Part shown: positions 1-12,329 of the stretch, in pieces
Position numbering within the stretch: position 1 is the first letter of the stretch
How the letters are laid out: the number at the start of each line of letters is the position of its first letter
Source: Azorinus chamasolen
Taxonomy: Eukaryota > Mollusca > Bivalvia > Cardiida > Solecurtidae
Assembly: GCA_963576725.1 (NCBI GenBank)
Contig: OY755237.1
Location: forward strand, 53,039,674-53,103,673
Reading direction: 5' to 3'
DNA: 64,000 nt
Notes under the pieces: generated by a model
Told to the model about the DNA's origin: nothing
Database searches by the model: none
What the model saw: only the letters and a program-made list of their open reading frames with translations
Position numbers and translations under genes: made by a program

Positions 1-380
1 GTACCTGGCACTTCGTCATCCATGGCAAAGTGTTCAAGCTGAGCTGGTGCAACTGGCAGGTGAGGGGCTGCAACTGGCATCTGGGCATAACAGGAATGTA
101 TCCCCGCTTGTAAAACTTTCTGTACCAATTTCTGGTCCTTGGATTCTGTCTGTTTTGCAAGGGCCCTTACTTCTGTTACAAGTCTTTCTTCCATCTGTTC
201 AAGCTTCACATCTGTCTCTTTTGCTGCATTTTCCAGAGTTTCCACCTTACGTTCTAAGGCCTGTCTTGCCTCTTTTTCTGCCTACAGGGCCATCTTCACC
301 TTGACCACCTCGTTGGCCACTATTTTTTACGTCTGCCTGACCACCCTTTCTGCGAACTCACCATCATTGCTCAAGCTCAT
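1..380 (-). pseudogene. Array unit 1, coiled-coil protein exon (partial, stops)
   Basis: This is the N-terminal part of the repeated exon; the C-terminal part lies beyond the window. It has in-frame stops at 327-329 (TAA where the intact copy has Ser) and 282-284 (TAG where the intact copy has Lys). The same two stops occur at the matching places in unit 2. The upstream TTTTCAG splice-acceptor-like motif before AAATG is kept. Confidence 0.75.
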
Positions 381-821
381 TTCTGAAAACAAAACCACAG
401 GGTTTATTACTTTACTGTAAATCATTGTACTGTATTGTACTTAACTGAAATACTCTGTAGTTTTCTATACTTTACTTTATTATAATATGTTATGCTGTTC
501 TGTGGTGTTCTTTGCTGGGCTGAGCTGAGGTGAGCAGAGCAAATCTGAGCTTTACTCTACTATACTATATTATACAGGGGTGTGATTGACCTAAGAGCTG
601 AGGGGAGGAAATATTTCGGCGAGGGGTTCGGGGCCAATTTAGGCCCCTAATGGGGTCCAGGGGTAAAGCCCTGGCTGGGGTCAGATTGGGCGTAGCCCCC
701 TGCCGAAAATGAAAAATAGGGCTTTAAAGGTCAATTGGAAAGCTCTATCTGAGCTATCCTGGTTCAAAATTTAAAACTTAAAAAAAACCACACACACAAA
801 AAAAAACAACTGCACTGTACT

Positions 822-1317
822 AAAGTAAATTTAAACTCTTTTGAAAGAATAATACAGATTCCATCTAATTTAAGCATTATATAATTAGTTCATTCTGAAG
901 ATAACCCTGTTGGGGTTTGCTTCGGATGCATATCCTATGTAATGTTTATTAGGAGCAGCATATCAGAATTGTTAGCTCGCGTACATGTATCTGTAGCGCG
1001 GAAGTTGGGAACCAGCTAGTTCACGCGTGATTACAATCCCGGGTTTTCCCTAATTAATATGGTGTGAAAAACCGACGCGCTATGTAAACAAACAAAAGAA
1101 ACTGTGATAATTGAATGTCGTTTAATACAGACCGAAGCCTATGTTTGGTTCGCAAAATCAGGGTCGCTTGTCACGTAAGACAGGGAGTCGCTTAATTCAG
1201 ACCAAAATTATAGGAAAATACGTTGGGCGGGATGAAACACAGTCGCATATGAGAGGGAGTCGCTGAATCCAGGGGGTCGCTAAGGCAGTCTCGACTGTAT
1301 TTACATAGGTAAAATGT
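822..1317. repeat. Type A spacer, copy 1
   Basis: This ~500-bp spacer is present only between units 1-2 and 2-3. Its right part contains repeated GGGAGTCGCT-like words and ends in CAGTCGAGACTG. The same family appears again near 52370-52450 inside the TMC gene, so it is probably a fragment of a dispersed DNA transposon. Confidence 0.6.
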
Positions 1318-1411
1318 ATCAGTGATTGCTCATACTAAGTAACAGATGATTCCTTCACTGCCTTAAAATATAAAAGCAGGATTTAAACTGATATACTCTT
1401 AACCATTGACC

Positions 1412-1945
1412 TCCTGCGGCCGGATGAGCAATTACCTATACAAACAGTTTGGATCCAGATGAGACGGTGAGTAACTCGGCCTCTCATTAGGATCCATACT
1501 GTTGCTGATGAGCAATTACCTGTGCAGACAGTTTGGATCCAGATGAGACGGTGAGTAACTCGGCCTCTCATTAGGATCCAAACTGTTACTGATGAGCAAT
1601 TACCTGTGCAAACAGTTTGGATCCAGATGAGAAGCCGAGTAAAATAGTGTCTCATTAGGATCCAAACTGTTTGACACCCTGATAGCACTTTTGTACACTA
1701 ACTGATTATAGCTAAAAGTTTTAAAATGTAGCAGAAGAAGAAGTTATGTAAAAATAATTTGCTGATCAAGCTAAAGGTTAAGTACACTGATATACTCTTA
1801 ACCTTTAGCCTGCTGCGGGCGGATGAGCAATTATCTATGAAAACTGTTTGGGACTTTACACTGCGTCTCATTAGGATCCAAACGGCTGCGGATCCAAACA
1901 GCAATTGCCTATGCAAACAGTTTTGATCCAGATGAGATGCAGAGA
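1412..1945. repeat. Palindromic GTTTGGATCCAGATGAGAC repeats, unit 1/2
   Basis: The block has several inverted pairs of GTTTGGATCCAGATGAGAC and GTCTCATTAGGATCCAAAC, separated by GAGCAATTACCTATGCAAAC. Each pair can fold back. The same palindrome occurs once at 33880-33950 in a TTAA-ended MITE, so these blocks look like decayed or stacked MITE cores. Confidence 0.7.
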
Positions 1946-1959
1946 TATTCACAAATCAT

Positions 1960-2787
1960 TTACTTGTCATCTTCAGGCATTAGTTGGTCTGTTGTACAAC
2001 TTGCAACATATTTTGCGACCATTTGTTCTTGATGACAGAGCATTGTCTTCCTCCTGATGACCTTTCTCTCATTCTAAAGTCTGTTTGCCATATAGACATC
2101 AAACGATGTACTGTCACTCAGATTGAAGTTTTTATCCCATATATATGCAGATACACCCTCAGCAATTAGACTTCTTGCATAATTGGTCGTTATGGCTTCT
2201 CCTGATTGAAGGCATTGATCTAATTTGAACTTGACAAAAGCCCTTTGGACGTTGTTTAGCAAGTCCTTCTTGGCCTGATTGTCTTCTCTGTAGAAAGGCA
2301 CAATGTAGTCTTTCAATGGAGAAGGAATAGTTTCCAAACCTGTGTGCAACTTTGCCTTCTTCGATGTACTAGGCTCTGACTCTCTTTCCTTTCTTTTCTC
2401 CCCACTGGTACCTGGCACTTCGTCATCCATGGCAAAGTGCTCCAGCTGAGTGGGTGCAACTGGCAGGTGAGGGGCTGCAACTGGCATCTAGGCATAACAG
2501 GAATGTATCCCCGCTTGTAAAACTTTCTGTACCAATTCCTGGTCCTTGGATTCTGTCTGTTTTGCAAGGGCCCTTACTTCTGTTACAAGTCTTTCTTCCA
2601 TCTGTTCAAGCTTCACATCTGTCTCTTTTGCTGCATTTTCCAGAGTTTCCACCTTACGTTCTAAGGCCTGTCTTGCCTCTTTTTCTGCCTACAGGGCCAT
2701 CTTCACCTTGACCACCTCGTTGGCCACTATTTTTTACGTCTGCCTGACCACCCTTTCTGCGAACTCACCATCATTGCTCAAGCTCAT
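1960..2787 (-). pseudogene. Array unit 2, coiled-coil protein exon (four stops)
   Basis: This is a full-length copy of the unit exon, broken by stops at 2734-2736, 2689-2691, 2488-2490 (Gln codon to TAG just before MPVAAPHL) and 2074-2076 (Lys to TAG after YMANRL). The first two are shared with unit 1, so this pair was copied after the gene had already broken. It cannot make the full protein. Confidence 0.8.
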
Positions 2788-3225
2788 TTCTGAAAACAAA
2801 ACCACAGGGTTTATTACTTTACTTCTAAATCATGGTACTGTATTGTACTTAACTGAAATAGACTGTATTTTTCTATACTTTACTTTATTATAATATGTTA
2901 TGCTGTTCTGTGGTGTTCTTTGCTGGGCTGAGCTGAGGTGAGCAGAGCTAAGCTGAGCTTTACTCTACTATACTATATTATACAGGGGTGTGATTGACCT
3001 AAGAGCTGAGGGGGGGGGGAATATTTCGGCGAGGGGTTCGGGGCCAATTTAGGCCCCTAATGGGGTCCAGGGGTAAAGCCCTGGCTGGGGTCAGATTGGG
3101 CGTAGCCCCCTGCCGAAAATGAAAAATAGGGCTTTAAAGGTCAATTGGAAAGCTCTATCTGAGCTATCCTGGTTCAAAATTTAAAACTTAAAAAAAACAC
3201 ACCCAAAAAACCCCAACTGCACTGT

Positions 3226-3724
3226 ACTAAAGTAAATTTAAACTCTTTTGAAAGAATAATACAGATTCCATCTAATTTAAGCATTATATAATTAGTTCAT
3301 TCTGAAGATAACCCTGTTGGGGTTTGCTTCGGATGCATATCCTATGTAATGTTTATTAGGAGCAGCATATCAGAATTGTTAGCTCGCGTACATGTATCTG
3401 TAGCGCGGAAGTTGGGAACCAGCTAGTTCACGCGTGATTACAATCCCGGGTTTTCCCTAATTAATATGGTGTGAAAAACCGACGCGCTATGTAAACAAAC
3501 AAAAGAAACTGTGATAATTGAATGTCGTTTAATACAGACCGAAGCCTATGTTTGGTTCGCAAAATCAGGGTCGCTTGTCACGTAAGACAGGGAGTCGCTT
3601 AATTCAGACCAAAATTATAGGAAAATACGTTGGGCGGGATGAAACACAGTCGCATATGAGAGGGAGTCGCTGAATCCAGGGGGTCGCTAAGGCAGTCTCG
3701 ACTGTATTTACATAGGTAAAATGT
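3226..3724. repeat. Type A spacer, copy 2
   Basis: It is nearly identical to 822-1317, which points to a recent duplication of a whole 2407-bp unit. Confidence 0.65.
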
Positions 3725-3817
3725 ATCAGTGATTGCTCATACTAAGTAACAGATGATTCCTTCACTGCCTTAAAATATAAAAGCAGGATTTAAACTGATA
3801 TACTCTTAACCTTTGAC

Positions 3818-4345
3818 CTCCTGCGGCCGGATGAGCAATTACTTATACAAACAGTTTGGATCCAGATGAGACGGTGAGTAACTCGGCCTCTCATTAGGAT
3901 CCATACTGTTGCTGATGAGCAATTACCTGTGCAGACAGTTTGGATCCAGATGAGACGGTGAGTAACTTGACCTCTCATTAGGATCCAAACTGTTACTGAT
4001 GAGCAATTACCTGTGCAAACAGTTTGGATCCAGATGAGAAGCCGAGTAACATAGTGTCTCATTAGGATCCAAACTGTTTGACACCCTGATAGCACTTTTG
4101 TACACTAACTGATTATAGCTAAAAGTTTTAAAATGTAGCAGAAGAAGAAGTTATGTAAAAATAATTTGCTGATCAAGCTAAAGGTTAAGTACACTGATAT
4201 ACTCTTAACCTTTAGCCTGCTGCGGGCGGATGAGCAATTATCTATGAAAACAGTTTGGGACTTTACACTGCGTCTCATTAGGATCCAAACGGCTGTGGAT
4301 CCAAACAGCAATTGCCTATGCAAACAGTTTTGATCCAGATGAGAT
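3818..4345. repeat. Palindromic GTTTGGATCCAGATGAGAC repeats, unit 2/3
   Basis: Same block as 1412-1945, nearly identical. Confidence 0.7.
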
Positions 4346-4366
4346 GCAGAGATATTCACAAATCAT

Positions 4367-5194
4367 TTACTTGTCATCTTCAGGCATATGTTGGTCTGTT
4401 GTAAAACTTGCAAAATATTTTGCGACCATTTGTTCTTGATGACAGAGCATTGTCTTCCTCCTGATGGCCTTTCTCTCATACTTAAGTCTGTTTGCCATAT
4501 AGACATCAAACGATGTACTGTCACTCAGATTGAAGTTTTTATCCCATATATATGCAGATACACCCTCAGCAATTAGACTTCTTGCATAATTGGTCGTTAT
4601 GGCTTCTCCTGATTGAAGGCATTGATCTAATTTGAACTTGACAAAAGACCTTTGGACGTTGTTTAGCAAGTCCTTCTTGGCCTGATTGTCTTCTCTGTAG
4701 AAAGGCACAATGTAGTCTTTCAATGGAGAAGGAATAGTTTCCAAACCTGTGTTCAACTTTGCCTTCTTCGATGTACTAGGCTCTGACTGTCTTTCCTGCT
4801 TTCTTTTCTCCCCACTGGTACCTGGCACTTCGTCATCATCGAAGTGCTCCAGCTGAGCTGGTGCAACTGGCAGGTGAGGGGTTGAAACTGGCATCTGGGC
4901 ATAACAGGCTTGTAACCCTACTTTTAAAACTTTCTGTACCAATGCCTGGCCCTTGGATTCTGTCTGTTCTGCAAGGGCCCTTACTTCTGTTACAAGTGTT
5001 TCTTCCATCTGTGCAAGCTTCACATCTGTCTCTTTTGGTGCAGTTTCCAGAGTTTCCACCTTATGTTCTAAGGCCTGTCTTGCCTCTTTTTCTGCCTTCA
5101 GGGCCATCTTCACCTTGGCCACCTCGTTGGCCACTATTTTTGACGTCTGCCTGACCACCCTTTCTGCGAACTCACCATCATTGCTCAAGCTCAT
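4367..5194 (-). CDS. Array unit 3, intact coiled-coil protein exon, 275 aa, function unknown
   Basis: This is the only copy in the array with an uninterrupted frame. I chose MSLSNDGEF as the start because the DNA just before it (GCTTTCAG then AAATG on the minus strand) looks like a 3' splice site. Reading further upstream in frame would add 15 residues (290 aa). Residues ~10-95 are Lys/Glu/Ala-rich and look like a coiled coil. A Pro-rich stretch follows, then EVPGTSGEKRKQ and SKKAKL, which resemble a nuclear localisation signal. The C-terminal part (~140-275) is compact and has SGEAITTNYARSL and GVSAYIWDKNF. A donor-like ACAA/GTAAAT overlaps the stop, so the real gene may continue in another exon. 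I do not recognise the family. It may belong to a transposable element or to an expanded gene family. Confidence 0.6.
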   Translation of the reverse strand: MSLSNDGEFAERVVRQTSKIVANEVAKVKMALKAEKEARQALEHKVETLETAPKETDVKLAQMEETLVTEVRALAEQTESKGQALVQKVLKVGLQACYAQMPVSTPHLPVAPAQLEHFDDDEVPGTSGEKRKQERQSEPSTSKKAKLNTGLETIPSPLKDYIVPFYREDNQAKKDLLNNVQRSFVKFKLDQCLQSGEAITTNYARSLIAEGVSAYIWDKNFNLSDSTSFDVYMANRLKYERKAIRRKTMLCHQEQMVAKYFASFTTDQHMPEDDK

Positions 5195-5616
5195 TTCTGA
5201 AAGCATAATCACAGGGTTTATTAGTTTACTGTAAATCATGGTACTGTATTGTACTTAACAGAAATACACTGTATTGTACTATACTTTACTTTGCTATAAT
5301 ATGTTATGCTGTTCTGTGGTGTTCTTTGCTGGGCTGAGGTGAGCAGAGCAGAGCTAAGCTGAGCTTTACTGTACTATACTATATTATACAGGGGTGTGAT
5401 TGACCTGAGAGCTGAGGGGAGGAAACATTTCGGCGAGGGGTTTGGGGGAGGCTTTAGGCACCCAATGGGGCCCAGGGGCAAAGCCCTGGTGGGGGTCATT
5501 TTGCTGAAAATGAAAAATAGGGCTTTAAAGGTCAATTGGAAAGCTCTCCCTGAGCTATCCTGGTTTAAAATTTAAAACTTAATAAAAACATACAAAAAAA
5601 CAACTGCACAGTACTA

Positions 5617-6008
5617 AATACCATTTTATTACTAGAACTGGTGTTGAAGACAAAAACATAACTTCATTATGTTAATCCACTTTCACAACTTCTATTGAGG
5701 CCAAATGGTTTAGCACTTTACCTTCTTTCTCATCAAACTAATTACAAATAACTGTTAGTACAAAATGTATGTGTTTGTTATTGTTGCTTGTTGCTTCATC
5801 AAAGTTTAGCAAAACTGGTGTTTTCTTCAGCTTCTCTACTGTTTTCCTAGTCATAGTTTCACAAAGTCTATGAAGCTGAAGTGCAAACCATACTCAGGTT
5901 CTGTAAAGCCTTGATGTCCTTCGCAAGTTCTTTGGCTAAGTCAATCTGGACCTGTACCATGGACAGAGGTAGATTCCTCTCAGCAATGACACCAAGAACC
6001 ATTGCCTG
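5617..6008 (-). pseudogene. Type B spacer with decayed transposase-like exon, copy 1
   Basis: On the minus strand, right to left, a frame reads AMVLGVIAERNLPLS then VQIDLAKELAKDIKAL. After a frameshift it reads TRKTVEKLKKTP and LNFDEATSNNNK. The last words resemble the N-terminal part of domesticated hAT-like transposases, which is an inference from memory of the family. Stops and shifts make it non-functional. The splice acceptor seen in the copy at 11159-11548 is lost here. Confidence 0.4.
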
Positions 6009-6392
6009 TAATATGTACCTGTTTATACAAGACAAACGTCAGTTTGATGTTTCAACTTCTGCTCATGAACTAGTTTTTAACCCTTCACTCTATAAATACT
6101 CCTGTGCAAACTGAGAAGGCCTGTAGGAGCAGTCTGATTTGGATCTGCTATTTGCTTATAAATAAAATCATATACAAAAAATAACAATTCTTATGTCTCT
6201 GCCATTGCCAAAAATTATTGTATTCATGTGGCATAATATAAATTAATCGTAATTATACTTGATGACGTCTTTATTTCTGATATGAGTATCAGTGATTGCT
6301 CATACTAAGTATTAAACAAATGATTCCTTCACTGCCTTAAAATATAAAAGCAGGATTTACACTGATATACTCTTAACCTTTGACCTCCTGCA

Positions 6393-7050
6393 GCCGGATG
6401 AGCAATTACCTATGCAAACAGTTTGGATCCAGATGAGACTCCGAGTTAAGATCCAAACTGTTTGACGCCCTGATTGCACTTTTGTACACTAACTGATTAT
6501 AGGTAGAAGTTTGAAAATGTAGAAAAAGAAGAAGTTATATAAAAATAATTTGCTCAGCAAGCTCAAGGTTAAGTATAATGATATACTCTTAACCTTTAGC
6601 CTGCTGCGGGTGGATGAGCAATTACCTATACAAACATTTTGGATCCAGATGAGACAGCGATTAACTCTGCGTCGATTAACTCTGCGTCTCATAAGAATCT
6701 AAACTGTTGCGGATGAGCAATTACCTATGCAAACAGTTTGGATCCAGATGAGACACCGAGTTAAGATCCAAACTGTATGACGCCCTGATTGCACTTTTGT
6801 ACACTAACTGATTATAGCTAAAAGTTTAAAAATGTAGTAGGTGAAAAAGTTTTGTTTAAATAATTTGCTCAGCAGGCTAAAGGTTAAGTACACTGATATA
6901 CTCTTAACCTTAAGCCTGCTGCGGGCGGATGAGCAATTACCTATGAAAACAGCTTGGGACTTTTACACTGCATCTCATTAGGATCCAAAGGGCTGCGGAT
7001 CCAAACAGCAATTGCCTATGCAAACAGTTTTGATCCAGATGAGATGCAGA
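6393..7050. repeat. Palindromic GTTTGGATCCAGATGAGAC repeats, unit 3/4
   Basis: Same family, but with three sub-blocks, each followed by GCACTTTTGTACACTAACTG, arranged as a higher-order repeat. Confidence 0.7.
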
Positions 7051-7066
7051 GATATTCACAAATCCT

Positions 7067-7891
7067 TTACTTGTCATCTTCAGGCATTAGTTGGTCTGTT
7101 GTACAACTTGCAACATATTTTGTTACCATTTGTTCTTGATGACAGCATTGTCTTCCTCCTGATGACCTTTCTCTCATTCTTATGTCTGTTTGCCATATAG
7201 ACATCAAACGATGCACTGTCACTCGGAATGAAGTTTTTATCCCATATATTTGCAGATACACCCTCAGCAATTAGACTTCTTGCATAATTGGTTGTTATGG
7301 CTTCTCCTGATTGAAGGCATTGATCTAATTTGAACTTGACAAAAGCCCTTTGGACATTGTTTAGCAAGTCCTTCTTGGCCTGATTGTCTTCTCTGTAGAA
7401 AGGCACAATGTAGTCTTTCAATGGAGAAGGAATAGTTTCCAAACCTGTGTGCAACTTTGCCTTCTTCGATGTACTAGGCTCTGACTGTCTTTCCTGCTTT
7501 CTTTTCTCCCCACTGGTACCTGGCACTTCGTCATCTTGAAGTGCTCCAGCTGAGCGGATGCAACTGGCAGGTGAGGGGTTGCAACTGGCATCTGGGCATA
7601 ACAAGCTTGTAACCCCTCTTGTAAAACTTTCTGTACCAATTCCTGGCCCTTGGATTCTGTCTGTTCTGCAAGGGCCCTTACTTCTGTTACAAGTCTTTCT
7701 TCCATCTGTGCAAGCTTCACATCTGTCTCTTTTGTTGCAGTTTCCAGAGTTATCACCTTATGTTCTAAGGCCTGTCTTGCCTCTTTTTCTGCCTTCAGGG
7801 CCATCTTCACCTTGGCCACCTCGTTGGCCACTATTTTTGACGTCTGCCTGACCACCCTTTCTGCGAACTCGCCATCATTACTCAAGCTCAT
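7067..7891 (-). pseudogene. Array unit 4, coiled-coil protein exon (two frameshifts)
   Basis: It is open from MSLS through the coiled-coil part. One base is lost compared with unit 3 near 7533, at the acidic DDDEV segment, so the second half lies in another frame. Two bases are lost near 7143, which changes the C-terminus. A shorter product is possible but not the full protein. Confidence 0.75.
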
Positions 7892-8306
7892 TTCTGAAAG
7901 CAAAATCACATGGTTTATTACTTTACTGTAAATCATGGTACTGTATTGTACTTAATAGAAATACACTGTATTGTACTATACTTTACTTTGCTATAATATG
8001 TTATGCTGTTCTGTGGTGTTCTTTGCTGGGCTGAGGTGAGCAGAGCAGAGCTAAGCTGAGCTTTACTGTACTATACTATATTATACAGGGGTGTGATTGA
8101 CCTGAGAGCTGAGGGGAGGAAACATTTCGGCGAGGGTTTTGGGGGAGGCTTTAGGCGCCCAGGGGCAAAGCCCTGGTGGGGGTCATTTTGCTGAAAATGA
8201 AAAATAGGGCTTTAAAGGTCAATTGGAAAGCTCTCCCTGAGCTATCCTGGTTTAAAATTTAAAACTTAATAAAAACATACAAAAAAACAACTGCACAGTA
8301 CTAAAT

Positions 8307-8695
8307 ACCATTTTATTACTAGAACTGGTGTTGAAGACAAAAACATAACTTCATTATGTTAATCCACTTTCACAACTTCTATTGAGGCCAAATGGTTTAG
8401 CACTTTACCTTCTTTCTCATCAAACTAATTACAAATAACTGTTAGTACAAAATGTATGTGTTTGTTATTGTTGCTTGTTGCTTCATCAAAGTTTAGCAAA
8501 ACTGGTGTTTTCTTCAGCTTCTCTACTGTTTTCCTAGTCATAGTTTCACAAAGTCTATGAAGCTGAAGTGCAAACCATACTCAGGTTCTGTAAAGCCTTG
8601 ATGTCCTTCGCAAGTTCTTTGGCTAAGTCAATCTGGACCTGTACCATGGACAGAGGTAGATTCCTCTCAGCAATGACACCAAGAACCATTGCCTG
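8307..8695 (-). pseudogene. Type B spacer with decayed transposase-like exon, copy 2
   Basis: Near-identical to 5617-6008 and broken in the same way. Confidence 0.4.
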
Positions 8696-9082
8696 TGATA
8701 TGTAACTGTTTATACAAGACAAACGTCAGTTTGATGTTTCAACTTCTGCTCATGAACTAGTTTTTAACCCTTCACTCTATAAATACTCCTGTGCAAACTG
8801 AGAAGGCCTGTAGGAGCAGTCTGATTTGGATCTGCTATTTGCTTATAAATAAAATCATATACAAAAAATAACAATGCTTATGTCTCTGCCATTGCCAAAA
8901 ATTATTGTATTCATGTGGCATAATATAAATTAATCGTAATTATACTTGATGACGTCTTTATTTCTGATATGAGTATCAGTGATTGCTCATACTAAGTATT
9001 AAACAAATGATTCCTTCACTGCCTTAAAATATAAAAGCAGGATTTACACTGATATACTCTTAACCTTTGACCTCCTGCAGCC

Positions 9083-9725
9083 GGATGAGCAATTACCTAT
9101 GCAAACAGTTTGGATCCAGATGAGACTCCGAGTTAAGATCCAAACTGTTTGACGCCCTGATAGCACTTTTGTACACTAACTGAGATTATAGGTAGAAGTT
9201 TGAAAATGTAGAAAAAGAAGAAGTTATGTAAAAATAATTTGCTCAGCAAGCTAAAGGTTAAGTACACTGATATACTCTTAACCGTTAGCCTGCTGCGGGC
9301 GGATGAGCAATTACCTATACAAACATTTTGGATCCAGATGAGACAGCGATTAACTCTGCGTCTCATAAGAATCTAAACTGTTGCGGATGAGCAATTACCT
9401 ATGCAAACAGTTTGGATCCAGATGAGACGCCGAGTTAAGATCCAAACTGTATGACGCCCTGATTGCACTTTTGTACACTAACTGATTATAGCTAAAAGTT
9501 TAAAAATGTAGTAGGTGAAAAAGTTTTGTTTAAATAATTTGCTCAGCAGGCTAAAGGTTAAGTACACTGATATACTCTTAACCTTAAGCCTGCTGCGGGC
9601 GGATGAGCAATTACCTATGAAAACAGCTTGGGACTTAACACTGCATCTCATTAGGATCCAAACGGCTGCGGATCCAAAAAGCAATTGCCTATGCAAACAG
9701 TTTTGATCCAGATGAGACGCCGAGA
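9083..9725. repeat. Palindromic GTTTGGATCCAGATGAGAC repeats, unit 4/5
   Basis: Same arrangement as 6393-7050. Confidence 0.7.
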
Positions 9726-9739
9726 TATTCACAAATCCT

Positions 9740-10539
9740 TTACTTGACATCTTCAGGCATTAGTTGGTCTGTTGTACAACTTGCAAAATATTTTGCGACC
9801 ATTTGTTCTTGATGACAGCATTGTCTTCCTCCTGATGGCCTTTCTCTCATTCTTATGTCTGTTTGCCATATAGACATCAAACGATGCACTGTCACTCGGA
9901 TTGAAGTTTTTATCCCATATATTTGCAGATACACCCTCAGCAATTATACTTCTTGCATAATTGGTTGTTATGGCTTCTCCTGATTGAAGGCATTGATCTA
10001 ATTTGAACTTGACAAAAGCCCTTTGGACGTTGTTAAGCAAGTCCTTCTTGGCCTGATTGTCTTCTCTGTAGAAAGGCACAATGTAGTCATTCAGTGGAGA
10101 AGGAATAGTTTCCAAACCTGCGTGCAACTTTGCCTTCCTCGATGTACTAGGCTCTGACTCTCTTTCCTTTCTTTTCTCCCCACTGGTACCTCACATCCAT
10201 GACAAAGTGCTCCAGCTGAGCGGGTGCAACTGGCAGGTGAGGGGTTGAAACTGGCATCTGGGCATAACAGGCTTGTAACCCTGCTTTTAAAACTTTCTGT
10301 ACCAATTCCTGGCCCTTGGATTCTGTCTGTTCTGCAAAGGCCCTTACTTCCATCTGTGCAAGCTTCACATCTGTCTCTTTTGGTGCAGTTTCCAGAATTT
10401 CCACCTTACGTTCTAAGGCCTGTATTGCCTCTTTTTCTGCCTTCAGGGCCATCTTCACCTTGGCCACCTCGTTGGCCACTATTTTTGACGTCTGCCTGAC
10501 CACCCTTTCTGCGAACTCACCATCATTGCTCAAGCTCAT
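9740..10539 (-). pseudogene. Array unit 5, coiled-coil protein exon (frameshifted)
   Basis: The coiled-coil half and the C-terminal half lie in different frames, with the break near 10147-10200 before the EKKGKR segment. An internal deletion near 10348 removes part of the coiled coil. A two-base loss near 9818 alters the C-terminus, as in unit 4. Confidence 0.75.
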
Positions 10540-10680
10540 TTCTGAAAGCAAAACCACAGGGTTTATTACTTTACTGTAAATCATGGTACTGTATTGTACT
10601 TAACTGAAATAGACTGTATTTTTCTATACTTTACTTTGCTATAATATGTTATGCTGTTCCGTGGTGTTCTTTGCTGGGCT

Positions 10681-10881
10681 GACCTGGAGAGCACAGACAG
10701 ATAGAGACCGTCGTGAGTGGGGACTGCAAGAGGTTGACCCATGTGACAGGGAAGCCTGGAGAAGATGTGTTAAATCTGCCATGCGTGCAGCGAGCCAGTT
10801 ACCTGGAAGGGAGCCCACTGAAGTGGAAGATGCTCCTGCACCTGCACGTTAATCAAAAGACCGATAAGTAAGTAAGTAAGT
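10681..10881 (+). mobile_element. 5'-truncated LINE 3' end with (AAGT)n tail
   Basis: This stretch is absent from the other array units at the same place (between GCTGGGCTG and GCTGAGCTGAGG). It encodes DRREWGLQEVDP and AWRRCVKSAMRAA, the type of end seen in reverse-transcriptase polyproteins of non-LTR elements. It then ends in GATAAGTAAGTAAGTAAGTA, a microsatellite tail as in RTE/CR1-like LINEs. Only ~200 bp were inserted. Confidence 0.55.
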
Positions 10882-11158
10882 AGCTGAGCTGAGGTGAGCA
10901 GAGCTAAGCTGAGCTTTACTATACTATACTATATTATACAGGGGTGTGCTTGACCTAAGAGCTGAGGGGAGGAAATATTTCAGTGAGGGGTTTTGGGGGC
11001 CGCTTTAGGCCCCCAATGGGGTCCAGGGGCAAAGCTCTGGTGGGATTCAGTTTGCCGAAAATGAAAAATAGGGCTTTAAAAGCTCTCCCTGAGCTATCCT
11101 GGTTCAAAATTTAAAACTTAAAAAAAAAACACAAAAAAACCCAACTGCACTGTACTAA

Positions 11159-11548
11159 ATACCATTTTATTACTAGAACTGGTGTTGAAGACAAAAACAT
11201 AACTTCATATTGTTAATCCACTTTCACAACTTCTATTGAGGCCAAATGGTCTAGCACTTTTCTTTCTTTCTCATCAAACTAATTACAAATAACTGTTAGT
11301 ACAAAATGTATGTGTTTGTTATTGTTGCTTGTTGCTTCATCAAAGTTTAGCAAAACTGGTGTTTCTCAGCTTCTCTACTGTTTTCCTAGTCATAGTTTCA
11401 CCAAGTCTATGAAGCTGAAGTGCAAACCATACTCAGGTTCTGTAAAGCCTTGATGTCCTTCGCAAGTTCTTTGGCTAAGTCAATCTGGACCTGTACCATG
11501 GACAGAGGTAGATTCCTCTCAGCAATGACACCAAGAACCATTGCCTGA
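11159..11548 (-). pseudogene. Type B spacer with decayed transposase-like exon, copy 3
   Basis: Same fragment as the two other type B spacers. This copy keeps a good polypyrimidine tract and acceptor (CTTCTTTTTTCAG on the minus strand, near 11546-11560) directly before GCAATGGTTCTT, so it derives from a spliced gene. It has small deletions of its own. Confidence 0.45.
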
Positions 11549-11954
11549 AAAAAGAAGAGTGAAAGGAATTACTAATATGTAACTGTTTGTACAAGACAAA
11601 CGTCAGTTTGATGTTTCAACTTCTGCCCATGAACTAGTTTTTAACCCTTCACACTATAAATACTCCTGTGCAAACTGAGAAGGCTTGTAAGGGCAGTCTG
11701 ATTTGGATCTGCTATTTGCTTATAAATAAAATCATATACAAAAAATAACAATTCTTATGTCTCTGCCATTGCCAAAAATTATTGTATTCATGTGGCATAA
11801 TATAAATTAATCGTAATTATACTTCATGACGTCTTTATTTCTGATATGAGTATCAGTGATTGCTCATACTAAGTATTAAACAAATGATTCCTTCACTGCC
11901 TAAAAATATAAAAGCAGGATTTACACTGATATACTCTTAACCTTTGACCTCCTG

Positions 11955-12312
11955 CGGCCTGATGAGCAATTACCTATGCAAATAGTTTGGATCCAGATGA
12001 GACGGTGAGTAACTCGGCCTCTCATTAGGATCCAAACTGTTTGACGCCCTGATAGCACTTTTGTACACATACTGATTATAGCTAGAAGTTTGAAAATGTA
12101 GAAGAAGAAGAAGTTTTGTTAAAATAATTTGCTCAGCAAGCTAAAGGTTAAGTACACTGATATACTCTTAACCTTTAGCCTGCTGCGGGCAGATGAGCAG
12201 TTATCTATGCAAACAGTTGTGGACTTTACACTGCATCTCATTAGGATCCAAACGGCTGCGGATCCAAACAGCAATTGCCTATGCAAACAGTTTTGATCCA
12301 GATGAGACGCCG
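11955..12312. repeat. Palindromic GTTTGGATCCAGATGAGAC repeats, unit 5/6
   Basis: Shorter version with two sub-blocks. Confidence 0.65.
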
Positions 12313-12329
12313 AGATATTCACAAATCCT

